This document shows, in pieces, positions 1 to 6,726 of a stretch of 9,504 nt of DNA (positions within the stretch are counted from its first letter, which is position 1; each line of letters starts with the position of its first letter). The position numbers and the translations under genes are program-made. The notes beneath the pieces were generated by a model that worked only from the letters and a program-made list of their open reading frames with translations, was not told where the DNA came from and made no database searches. The stretch comes from CAZWUK01 sp964636685 (GTDB taxonomy: Bacteria; Bacillota; Clostridia; Christensenellales; CAG-138), in the NCBI GenBank assembly GCA_964636685.1, contig CAZWUK010000081.1:1-9504 (forward strand), given 5' to 3'.

Positions 1-687
1 CTTCAGTTGACGAAAGATCGATTGCATTTCGGCGTCCAGGGCTGCGCCGGTGTCTGCGCACATTTTCAGACGCCTGCGAAGCTCATCCGGTACCGCAGTA
101 GTGGATTTATAGCGCAGATGATGTTCCAGACTTGCCCAAAAATCCTGCGCAATGGTTCGAATCTGCACCTCTGCCGTGACCAGCTCCCGCTTGTTTGACA
201 GAAATACCGGTACGCGAACAATCAGATGCAAACTGCGATAGCCGTTAGGCTTTGGCGATTGAATATAATCGCGCTTACGCACCAGAATGATATCGTCTTG
301 AGAAGTCAACATATCCGCAATACGGTAGATATCCTCCACATAGTTGCAGATCACACGAATGCCGGCAATATCGGACAGCTCGGCCTTTGCCGTTTCGATG
401 TCTACCGTCAACCCCTTGCGCATCAGCTTTTCCAGTATGCTGGGTGTGGATTTGAGCCGGCTCTCGATGTGGTGGATGGGGTTGTAGTCATATCGAACGC
501 CGAATTCATCATCCAATATTTCAAGCTTTGTGGTAATCTCGGCGATAGCGCTTCGGTAGAGCTGCTGCATTTCAAGAAAATTCTGCATTCTCTCCAAACT
601 GCGGATCAGCTTCTCGTGATCGCCGTTGCCGGCTTGTGTTTCGGCAAGCATTTTCAAAGGAATTCTCGTTTGGCTTCTTTGTGTCAA
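1..687 (-). CDS. Small alarmone synthetase, RelA/SpoT nucleotidyltransferase domain (3' end outside window)
   Basis: Enzymes of this family transfer pyrophosphate from ATP to the 3'-OH of GTP, GDP or GMP, making the stringent-response messengers (p)ppGpp. I translated the minus strand by hand: 229 codons are open and run off the left edge. The start is TTG at 687-685, because an AAGGAG lies 8 bases upstream and no better start is near. Synthetase motifs are in order: a basic stretch SRLKSTPSILEK at about 76-87, the metal-binding DIAGIRVIC with D106, the G-loop KPNGYRSLH at 146-154, and EVQIRT with E173, then DFWASLEHH. The 67-residue spacing from D106 to E173 is the same as I recall for Bacillus RelQ (D72/E139). 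There is no N-terminal HD hydrolase domain, so this is a stand-alone synthetase of the RelQ/YjbM or YwaC type rather than a bifunctional Rel. The C-terminus is missing, so the subfamily cannot be fixed. Confidence 0.93.
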   Translation of the reverse strand, partial: MTQRSQTRIPLKMLAETQAGNGDHEKLIRSLERMQNFLEMQQLYRSAIAEITTKLEILDDEFGVRYDYNPIHHIESRLKSTPSILEKLMRKGLTVDIETAKAELSDIAGIRVICNYVEDIYRIADMLTSQDDIILVRKRDYIQSPKPNGYRSLHLIVRVPVFLSNKRELVTAEVQIRTIAQDFWASLEHHLRYKSTTAVPDELRRRLKMCADTGAALDAEMQSIFRQLK

Positions 688-695
688 GTGCTGTT

Positions 696-701
696 CTCCT
701 T
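696..701 (-). promoter_or_regulatory. Ribosome binding site AAGGAG deciding the TTG start of the alarmone synthetase
   Basis: On the minus strand AAGGAG is followed by 8 bases and then TTG at 687-685. The next in-frame ATG (codon 13) has no comparable site, so the TTG start is favoured. Confidence 0.8.
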
Positions 702-755
702 ATTCTGTTAGGTCATGGCAGAGGTCGCAGCCGAAATAAGCATGACATTATTTTC

Positions 756-784
756 ATTCTAGCATATCCTGCTGCGCGGAAAAA
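756..784 (-). promoter_or_regulatory. Candidate extended -10 promoter for the alarmone synthetase
   Basis: On the minus strand, TGCTAGAAT gives an extended -10 (hexamer TAGAAT at 756-761). The -35 position 17 bases upstream (779-784) reads TTTTTC, which is poor. A transcript from here would have a leader of about 60 bases. It is a candidate only, but the gene lies behind the terminator of the SPFH gene and needs some promoter. Confidence 0.4.
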
Positions 785-869
785 GACCCGGGCTGATCGC
801 GCAAGCAGTTTTCGTGGAGCAACTTTGCGCTTCTGACTGAAATTTGGACACTTTTTACAGATTGTCCCA

Positions 870-906
870 ATACCCGAAAAGACAGCGGGGAAAATACCCC
901 GCTGTC
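870..906 (-). terminator. Intrinsic terminator of the SPFH/zinc-ribbon gene
   Basis: A perfect 10-base stem, GACAGCGGGG (881-890) with CCCCGCTGTC (897-906), has a 6-base loop. It lies about 25 bases past the minus-strand stop codon. Read on the minus strand it is followed by only four T residues (877-880) and then CGGG, so the stem is strong but the T tract is short. Confidence 0.7.
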
Positions 907-931
907 CTGTGCATGGAAACTGATATAAACT

Positions 932-2239
932 CTATTTTTTATCGTTTTGATCGAACAGGTCGCCGCATTCGGGACAGAATTTCGGCGGATGCGTCGGATC
1001 TTCCGGTTCCCAACCGCATTTATCACAGCGATAGAGCGGCGCGCCGGCAGGTTTGGACTTACCGCATTCGCTGCAGAATTTGCCTTTGTTAACGACGCCG
1101 CATTCACAGGCCCAACCATCGGCTGGCTTTGCTTTTCCGCATTCATTGCAGAATTTTCCGAGATTGCCAGTCTTGCCGCAGCTGCAGGTCCAACCGGAAT
1201 TGACGGGCGAAGCCTGTGCGGCTTGCTGCTGCTGCCCCATGTTGAAGAGACTGGCCGCATTCATGCCGCCCGCCTGATTTGCCATGTTCATGCCGGCAAA
1301 AGCCATGAACGAACCCGCGTTCTGATTCTTTGCGGCGTCCTGCATGGCCTGCGCCTGCGCGCTGGCAAGTGTTGCGGCGGCCATGGTAGGATCGCGCAGC
1401 GCAGCCGCCTGCTGAAGGTTCTTGATGCGGGCTTCATCCTCTTCAGAAGCGGAAACGGAGTTGACGCCGAAGGAAGCGACGGCAAGACCGCGGGTTTTGA
1501 TCCATTTTTCCGTCAAAACGGTATTGAGTGCATCTGCGATTTCCGTGGTATGTCCTGGCAGAGCGCTGTACCGGATTCCAAGCTCGGAAATCTTTGCAAA
1601 CGCCGGTTGCAGGGCGGTCATCAGCTCGCTCTTGAGCTGGCTGTCAATCTCTCCCCGATCATAGATATCCGAGACATTTCCACAGACGTTGGTATAAAAC
1701 ATCAGAGGATCTACAAGCTTATAGGAGTATTCGCCATGGCAGCGAATGCCGATGTCGATATCCAGACCAATGTTCCGATCAACCACACGGAAAGGAACGG
1801 GATTGGACGTCCCATATTTATTGCCGAGGATTTCCTTCTTGTTAAAGTAGTAAACGCGTTGATCCTTGCCGGCATCGCCGCCGAAGGTGAATCTGCGACC
1901 AACGATCTTGAAGGAATCCAACAGGGACTTTCCAAAGCTGCCGTAAAACAGAGATGGTTCAGTTGAGGTGTCGTAAATAAATTCACCCGCCGTGTCGCTG
2001 AATTCAACGACTTTGCCCTGATCGACGATCATCATAAACTGACCTTCGTTAACCGCAACAATGGAACCGTTGGAAATGATGTTGTCAGCCCCCTTGGTGT
2101 TGCTGCTTTTGCCGCCTACGCGCTTTTGACCTTTTTCCACCAGAATATCAGCAGGCAGCGCATCACAATAGAAGTACTCTCTCCACTGGTCGCCAAGCGC
2201 AGTGGACAGCGCAGAACCGATCGCCTTAATTAAACCCAT
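932..2239 (-). CDS. SPFH (band 7/stomatin-like) protein with three C-terminal zinc ribbons, YdjI/COG4260-like
   Basis: The protein has 435 residues. Residues 1 to about 280 resemble the SPFH-type N-terminus of Bacillus YdjI ('virion core protein'-like), opening with MGLIKAIGSALSTALGDQWR and containing ILVEKGQKR near 32-40. A region rich in Ala, Gln and Met (about 275-345) links to three treble-cysteine units: C352/C354-C364/C367, C378/C380-C389/C392 and C405/C408-C422/C425. All twelve cysteines are intact. There is no signal peptide or clear membrane span, so it is probably cytoplasmic or peripherally membrane-bound. YdjI of B. subtilis works with membrane-stress (PspA-type) partners, but no such partner gene is visible here. 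The start is ATG 2239-2237, behind GGAGG with 8 bases of spacing; the open frame continues to 2506 but the upstream part covers the promoter and the divergent gene. Its exact role is unknown. Confidence 0.88.
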   Translation of the reverse strand: MGLIKAIGSALSTALGDQWREYFYCDALPADILVEKGQKRVGGKSSNTKGADNIISNGSIVAVNEGQFMMIVDQGKVVEFSDTAGEFIYDTSTEPSLFYGSFGKSLLDSFKIVGRRFTFGGDAGKDQRVYYFNKKEILGNKYGTSNPVPFRVVDRNIGLDIDIGIRCHGEYSYKLVDPLMFYTNVCGNVSDIYDRGEIDSQLKSELMTALQPAFAKISELGIRYSALPGHTTEIADALNTVLTEKWIKTRGLAVASFGVNSVSASEEDEARIKNLQQAAALRDPTMAAATLASAQAQAMQDAAKNQNAGSFMAFAGMNMANQAGGMNAASLFNMGQQQQAAQASPVNSGWTCSCGKTGNLGKFCNECGKAKPADGWACECGVVNKGKFCSECGKSKPAGAPLYRCDKCGWEPEDPTHPPKFCPECGDLFDQNDKK

Positions 2240-2267
2240 CGTTCTAACCTCCATAATTATTAAGTAT

Positions 2268-2296
2268 ATTATACCAATGTGTGCGGCTTTTGTCGA
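2268..2296 (-). promoter_or_regulatory. Sigma-A-type promoter of the SPFH gene
   Basis: On the minus strand the -35 TCGACA (2291-2296; 5 of 6 bases match TTGACA) is separated by exactly 17 bases from a perfect -10 TATAAT (2268-2273). The -10 is preceded by TGG, making it an extended -10. Transcription should start near 2261, leaving a leader of about 20 bases that carries the GGAGG site. The -10 lies inside the small palindrome GTATA-T-TATAC (2264-2274). Confidence 0.85.
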
Positions 2297-2301
2297 GAAA
2301 A

Positions 2302-2307
2302 AGGGGG
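2302..2307 (+). promoter_or_regulatory. Ribosome binding site AGGGGG supporting a TTG start of the M14 peptidase
   Basis: AGGGGG is followed by 9 bases and then TTG at 2317. An ATG at 2308 touches the site directly (no spacing), and a GTG at 2281 has no ribosome binding site. TTG is therefore the most plausible start. Confidence 0.65.
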
Positions 2308-2316
2308 ATGTATATT

Positions 2317-3597
2317 TTGAAGACGCTCCAATACGGCAGCAGCGGGCCGATGGTGGAGTACCTGCAGCTCGGATTGCGGCGGGCAGGCTACGATCCGGGA
2401 ACAATCGACGGTATCTTTGGCGCCAGAACACTGCGCGCGCTGGAACAGTTTCAAAGAGACAGCGGATTGACCGCAGACGGCGTAGCGGGCAGACTGACCT
2501 GGGCACAGCTGTTTCCGTATCTTGCCGGATATACGGTGTACGTGCTCCAGGCCGGGGACACGCTGGAAAAAATCGCTGACGGTTATGATACGACGCGCGC
2601 GGCGCTGATAACCGCCAATCCCGGCGTCGAGCTCGGGGAGCTTACGGCAGAGCGTGAAATCATCGTTCCGTTGGGATTTGACGTCGTGCCGGACAACGTG
2701 CGCTATACACATCTTTTGACCGGTATCGTGCTGGATGGGCTGGCGTCACGCTATCCGTTCTTGCGACGCGAGACTATCGGAAAGAGCGTAATGGGGAAAT
2801 CTCTCTATGCAGTGTCTATGGGCGTCGGGGAAAAGTCGGTGTTTTATAACGCCGCGCACCATGCCAATGAATGGATCACAACGCCCGTGCTGCTCCGATA
2901 TTTGGAAACATATGCAAAAGCATATGCCACAGGCGGCAGCGTCTATGATGCTCCCGCAAAAACGCTTTACGAAAAAACAACGCTGTTCCTTGCACCGCTT
3001 GTAAATCCGGACGGCGTCGATCTCGTAACCGGGATGATTCCAGCGGACGACAGCTATTATCTCCAGGCACAGGCGCTTTCCACGTTTTATCCGACGATTC
3101 CATTTCCATTGGGATGGAAGGCAAACATCGCCGGGATCGACCCGAATTTGAGCTATCCGGCCAACTGGGAGGTTGCAAAGCGCATCAAATATGCGCAAGG
3201 CTACACCCGACCCGGCCCAAGGGATTTTGTCGGAACTGCGCCGCTTTCTTCACCGGAGGCCAAGAGCGTGTATGACTTTACGCTCGCGCATGATTTTCTT
3301 TTGACGCTGTCATATCATACGCAAGGAAACGTGATTTATTGGAAATACTTAAATTACGAACCCGAAGGGGCGCCGGAGATCGGCAAGGCATTTGCGGCCG
3401 CAAGCGGTTACGCGCTGGAGGAAACGCCGTATGCCAGCGGTTTTGCCGGTTACAAGGACTGGTTTATTCAGACGTATGTGCGACCGGGCTATACGATCGA
3501 ATGCGGCCAAGGCGTAAGTCCGCTGCCGATGTCGCAGTTTGCAGAGATTTTTGCCGATAATCTTGGGATATTAACACTGGGGATGGCAATGGTATAA
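2317..3597 (+). CDS. M14 zinc peptidase with peptidoglycan-binding and LysM domains (gamma-D-glutamyl-L-diamino acid endopeptidase-like)
   Basis: The protein has 426 residues from the TTG start; starts at 2308 or 2281 would add 3 or 12. Residues about 4-67 form a PG_binding_1 domain (GYDPGTIDGIFGARTLRALEQFQ). Residues about 71-118 form a LysM domain (YVLQAGDTLEKIADGY). The rest is an M14 carboxypeptidase fold. Visible active-site residues are zinc ligands H182 and E185 (HHANEW), a third ligand H334 (SYHTQG) and the general base E395 (TIECGQG). NPDGVDLV, PGPRDFVGTAPL and SPEAKSVYDF match the family that cuts the gamma-D-Glu-diamino acid bond of peptidoglycan stems, typified by endopeptidase I of Lysinibacillus sphaericus. 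No signal peptide is seen, as in sporulation-associated cytoplasmic members. The region usually reading like NIRGVDLN appears here as NIAGIDPNLSY, so arginines often used for substrate binding seem absent. The flippase gene follows after 21 bases. Confidence 0.88.
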   Translation: MKTLQYGSSGPMVEYLQLGLRRAGYDPGTIDGIFGARTLRALEQFQRDSGLTADGVAGRLTWAQLFPYLAGYTVYVLQAGDTLEKIADGYDTTRAALITANPGVELGELTAEREIIVPLGFDVVPDNVRYTHLLTGIVLDGLASRYPFLRRETIGKSVMGKSLYAVSMGVGEKSVFYNAAHHANEWITTPVLLRYLETYAKAYATGGSVYDAPAKTLYEKTTLFLAPLVNPDGVDLVTGMIPADDSYYLQAQALSTFYPTIPFPLGWKANIAGIDPNLSYPANWEVAKRIKYAQGYTRPGPRDFVGTAPLSSPEAKSVYDFTLAHDFLLTLSYHTQGNVIYWKYLNYEPEGAPEIGKAFAAASGYALEETPYASGFAGYKDWFIQTYVRPGYTIECGQGVSPLPMSQFAEIFADNLGILTLGMAMV

Positions 3598-3598
3598 A
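3571..3598 (+). promoter_or_regulatory. Candidate extended -10 promoter for the flippase-mazG pair
   Basis: TTAACA (3571-3576) is followed after 16 bases by TATAAA (3593-3598), which is preceded by TGG, an extended -10. It overlaps the end of the M14 peptidase gene. Transcription would start near 3605, only about 14 bases before the flippase ATG. A second TATACT (3607-3612) lies 14 bases further on. Both are unproven. Confidence 0.4.
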
Positions 3599-3610
3599 AA
3601 AGATGGTATA
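3589..3610 (+). repeat. Tandem ATGGTATA pair, period 14
   Basis: ATGGTATA occurs at 3589-3596 and again at 3603-3610, across the stop codon of the peptidase gene and just before the flippase start. Each copy contains a TGGTATA extended -10-like core. It may be a doubled promoter element or chance. Confidence 0.5.
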
Positions 3611-3618
3611 CTCTCTCC

Positions 3619-5220
3619 ATGGAAAAGACTGAGAAAAAATCTTTTGTAAAAGGCGCAGTTATTCTGGGAATTGCGGGACTTTTGTGCAAGATCATCGGCG
3701 CATTTTTCCGCATTCCGCTGCGCAATATGATGGGTGTTGCGGGTATGACGTATTATTCGACTGTCTACCCGTATTATTCCTGGCTGCTTGTGGTATCCTC
3801 CGCCGGGCTTCCAACGGCGATCTCCAAGCTTGTTGCGGAGCGCGTTACACTTGGAGACTATGACGGTGCAAAGCGTGTATTCCGCAAGAGCATGCTTCTG
3901 CTGACCGGCATCGGCGTCGTTACAACGGCGCTGATGTTCTTCGGGGCGGACTTCCTCGCGGCTGCAACAAATTGCCCCGGCGCGGAAAAATCCTTCCGTG
4001 CATTGGCGCCGGCGCTGCTGTTTGTATCGGTTATGTGCGCTTACCGCGGATATTTGCAGGGCTTGCAGCAAATGACCGGAACAGCCCTGTCGCAGCTGAT
4101 GGAGCAGGTAGGAAAGCTTGTCATCGGTTTGTTTCTTGTCAAGATCCTGTTGCCGCAGGGATACGACGTCGCGGCGATGGGCGCTTTGCTGGGCATAACT
4201 GCTTCGGAGATTCTTGCGCTGCTGGTTATCATGGGATTCTATATCGCCAACAAACGCAAAAATGTTGAGACGCAGGGACATGTTCAGTTTACAGAGAAGA
4301 CGGACGAGCACATTATCGGGACGGTGCTTCGCATCGCGATCCCTGTTACGATTGGTGCTTCCATCATGCCGATGACGGGAATTGTCGATACGCTTTTAAT
4401 CAAGAACATCATGCTTTCGACTGGATTTACGCGAGCTTATGCGGATACCTGCTTTGCGGTATTTCGTACCGACGTTTCCACCATCATCAACATGCCGGCG
4501 GTTTTGACGGTTGCGCTGGCCATGAGCCTTGTTCCCGCGATATCGCAGGCGAACGCACATAAAAATCTGTCGGCTGTGCGCCGTGTTTCTTTACTCGGGC
4601 TAAAGCTTGCGCTGATCGTCGGGCTGCCGTGCGCCGTCGGGCTTTACGTCATGGGCGGCAATGTGATAGACTTCCTGTTCAAGTCAAACGCACAGGAACT
4701 GGAAATTGGCACCGCGTTGATGAAAAGCTCTGCCATCGGGATTGTATTCCTCTCTCTGGTACAGACCATGACTGGCTGTATTCAAGGCTATGGCAAGCCG
4801 ATCGTTCCTGTTATAAATCTGGGCGTCGGCGCGGTGGTGAAGATCGTTGTCATGGTGCTATTGATGCGCAATTCCGACATCAACATTCAGGGAGCCTCCA
4901 TTTCCACGGTTGCATGCTATGCCGTAGCCGGCGTTCTTGATACCATCTGGCTGGTACGTAAGACAAAGCTCAATCTCAATGTGTGGCAGGTGTTTGGAAA
5001 ACCCGTTGTTGCGTCGGTCGTGATGGGGGCTGCGGTCTATTTTTCAGGCGTCTTTTTACAAAGCCGTTTTTCGACTACCGTTGCAACGCTTGGCGCCGTA
5101 TGTATCGGCGTTGTGATCTATGGCGCGCTGGTTGTAGCGCTGCGCATGTTCAGTAAAGAGGATCTGAAGTTTATCCCGGGCGGAAAGCGCCTTAGCCGGA
5201 TCCTTTACCGGGAGAATTAA
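3619..5220 (+). CDS. MOP-superfamily lipid/polysaccharide flippase (SpoVB/MurJ/YtgP-like)
   Basis: A 533-residue integral membrane protein with about 12 to 14 hydrophobic segments across its length. It belongs to the MOP (MATE-like) exporters that move lipid-linked wall precursors across the cytoplasmic membrane; family members include SpoVB, needed for the spore cortex, and the lipid II flippase MurJ/YtgP. Family hallmarks are the N-terminal KGAVILGIAGLLCKIIGAFF (residues 11-30) with RIPL after it, AYRGYLQGLQQMTGTALSQ (141-159) and EQ (162-163), and TGCIQGYGKP (375-384). The length matches the family (about 510-550). ATG 3619 is the only possible start upstream of that N-terminus, because the frame is closed by the peptidase stop codon at 3595-3597. 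No Shine-Dalgarno sequence precedes it. MazG follows after 4 bases, as in the Bacillus yabM-yabN pair. SpoVB versus MurJ function cannot be told apart here. Confidence 0.9.
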   Translation: MEKTEKKSFVKGAVILGIAGLLCKIIGAFFRIPLRNMMGVAGMTYYSTVYPYYSWLLVVSSAGLPTAISKLVAERVTLGDYDGAKRVFRKSMLLLTGIGVVTTALMFFGADFLAAATNCPGAEKSFRALAPALLFVSVMCAYRGYLQGLQQMTGTALSQLMEQVGKLVIGLFLVKILLPQGYDVAAMGALLGITASEILALLVIMGFYIANKRKNVETQGHVQFTEKTDEHIIGTVLRIAIPVTIGASIMPMTGIVDTLLIKNIMLSTGFTRAYADTCFAVFRTDVSTIINMPAVLTVALAMSLVPAISQANAHKNLSAVRRVSLLGLKLALIVGLPCAVGLYVMGGNVIDFLFKSNAQELEIGTALMKSSAIGIVFLSLVQTMTGCIQGYGKPIVPVINLGVGAVVKIVVMVLLMRNSDINIQGASISTVACYAVAGVLDTIWLVRKTKLNLNVWQVFGKPVVASVVMGAAVYFSGVFLQSRFSTTVATLGAVCIGVVIYGALVVALRMFSKEDLKFIPGGKRLSRILYREN

Positions 5221-5224
5221 ACAA

Positions 5225-6637
5225 ATGACGATCACCGTCGTGCCGCTCGGCACACCCGATACGATGACAATTGCGGCGTGGGAAACGATCAGAGGTGCAA
5301 GGCAATTGTTTTTACAGACGGCGCAGCATCCTTCTGCAAGGCCTGTTCTGGAAGCAGCGATTTCCTTTATATCGATGGATGATCTGTATGCGTCCGCAAA
5401 GAGTTTTAGCGACTTGAACGAGCGCATTGCCGAACGGCTTGTTGCCGCCGGAGATTGCGTGTATGCCATCTCCGGCGCTTCGGTACGGTCGCAGCTTCCG
5501 GTGATCCGCGAACATGCGGCAAAAGCGGCCGCTGCGGTTTGCGTGCTGCCCGGTGTGCCGTTACATGCAGCGGCATTTTCGGAAATCTCCGGAAGCGGCA
5601 GCGTATATGCCGCGGTGGATTTGCCGGAATGTTTGCAGCCGCAGGAGCTGTTGTTTGTAGAGGAACTGGACACGCCAATTACAGCCGGCATTGTAAAACT
5701 AAAGCTTATGGAATATTATCCGGATGATTGGGCAATCCTTTTTGCATCGATGAAGCCGGATGGCGGATACGATGTCCGCAAAATACCGCTGTATGCGCTT
5801 GATCGGCAAAAACACTATCATGCCGCTACCGTAGCGGCGATACCGCCGGCACCGCTGCTGAAGCGTAAGCGGTTTGGGTATGATGACCTTTTGGACGTTC
5901 TGACGCTACTTCGTGGGCAGGATGGCTGTCCGTGGGACCGGGAGCAAACCCATAGCTCTTTGAAGAAGGATTTGCTGGAGGAATGCTATGAGTTGGTGGA
6001 CGCCATCGACCGGCAAGACGACGATGCAATTTGCGAGGAAACCGGCGATGTATTGATGCAGGCTGCCTTTCATGCCGTAATTGGTGCAGAACAGTGTGCA
6101 TTTACGCCACGGGACGTCACCACCGAACTTGTGGCAAAGCTGATCTACCGCCATCCGCACGTGTTTGGCGACGGGCAGGCGGCAACAACGGGCGAAGTAC
6201 TCGCAAACTGGGAAAAGCTGAAGAAGATCGAGAAGAAGCAGGAGACAACGGCTGACACGCTTTACAGCGTTCCGAAAGCGTTCCCGGCTTTGATGCGGGC
6301 GCGCAAGGTGCAAAAACGTGCTGCGGCTGTTGGATTCGACTGGGAGAATGCAGAGTCCGCATTCTTTAAGATCGGGGAAGAGACGTGCGAATTAAGAGAA
6401 GCAATCGAGCGGAACGGTAACATTGTGGAGGAGGCAGGGGATCTGCTGTTTGCTGCGGTCAATGTAATACGGTTACTCAAACTAGATCCGGAATTCGTAT
6501 TGACGGCCGCAACCGACAAGTTTGTCAACCGTTTTGCAAGAATGGAACGCCTTGCCATGGAAAACGGGAATCAACTGAGCAATATGACGCTAACCGAAAT
6601 GGACGCCCTTTGGGATAAAGCAAAGAAAGACCGATAA
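5225..6637 (+). CDS. mazG: MazG nucleoside triphosphate pyrophosphohydrolase, YabN-type fusion with a degenerate tetrapyrrole methylase-like N-terminus
   Basis: MazG hydrolyses (d)NTPs to the monophosphate and pyrophosphate and is thought to clear abnormal nucleotides. This 470-residue protein has an N-terminal half (about 1-205) in the place of the tetrapyrrole (corrin/porphyrin) methylase domain of YabN, but the glycine-rich SAM motifs are eroded: ITVVPLGTPDTMT at 3-15 and CVYAISGAS at 78-86. MazG domain 1 (about 216-316) has RGQDGCPWD, the acidic E252-E253-xx-E256 and E272xxD275, and ends in RHPHVFGD. MazG domain 2 (about 358-465) has GFDW, E385-E386-xx-E389 and E403xxD406. Both metal-binding acidic sets look intact. 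The gene starts 4 bases after the flippase stop, with GGGAG (5210-5214) inside the end of the upstream gene, so translational coupling is likely. No terminator is seen before HU. Confidence 0.93.
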   Translation: MTITVVPLGTPDTMTIAAWETIRGARQLFLQTAQHPSARPVLEAAISFISMDDLYASAKSFSDLNERIAERLVAAGDCVYAISGASVRSQLPVIREHAAKAAAAVCVLPGVPLHAAAFSEISGSGSVYAAVDLPECLQPQELLFVEELDTPITAGIVKLKLMEYYPDDWAILFASMKPDGGYDVRKIPLYALDRQKHYHAATVAAIPPAPLLKRKRFGYDDLLDVLTLLRGQDGCPWDREQTHSSLKKDLLEECYELVDAIDRQDDDAICEETGDVLMQAAFHAVIGAEQCAFTPRDVTTELVAKLIYRHPHVFGDGQAATTGEVLANWEKLKKIEKKQETTADTLYSVPKAFPALMRARKVQKRAAAVGFDWENAESAFFKIGEETCELREAIERNGNIVEEAGDLLFAAVNVIRLLKLDPEFVLTAATDKFVNRFARMERLAMENGNQLSNMTLTEMDALWDKAKKDR

Positions 6638-6663
6638 TAGGGGAGAAAGTTGAAAAAATAGGC

Positions 6664-6692
6664 TTGCCAAAGCGGGATAACACTGCTACAAT
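6664..6692 (+). promoter_or_regulatory. Promoter of the HU gene
   Basis: TTGCCA (6664-6669), a 17-base spacer and TACAAT (6687-6692) with an upstream TGC (extended -10). Transcription would start near 6699, giving a leader of about 28 bases that carries the GGAGG (6715-6719). An alternative -35-like TTGAAA lies just upstream at about 6650. Confidence 0.8.
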
Positions 6693-6726
6693 AAACCACG
6701 CACAACATTGATTTGGAGGATTTTTT

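Noticed and set aside
7..711. Plus-strand open frames at 7-198 and 226-711
   Set aside because: They lie antisense to the alarmone synthetase, whose minus-strand translation has all family motifs; the plus-strand translations have no recognisable domain.
712..746. Inverted repeat GTCATG/CATGAC in the leader of the alarmone synthetase
   Set aside because: Only 6 base pairs with a 23-base loop and no T tract; too weak to call a regulatory element.
947..1966. A 339-residue plus-strand open frame
   Set aside because: It is antisense to the SPFH/zinc-ribbon gene, which has a ribosome binding site, promoter, terminator and family motifs.
2281..2316. GTG (2281) or ATG (2308) as the start of the M14 peptidase
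   Set aside because: Neither has a properly spaced ribosome binding site; TTG at 2317 does, and it gives an N-terminus that begins directly with the PG-binding domain. The ATG remains a lesser possibility.
2240..2506. N-terminal extension of the SPFH frame by about 89 codons
   Set aside because: It would run through the SPFH promoter and into the divergent peptidase gene; the GGAGG and the family N-terminus point to the ATG at 2239.
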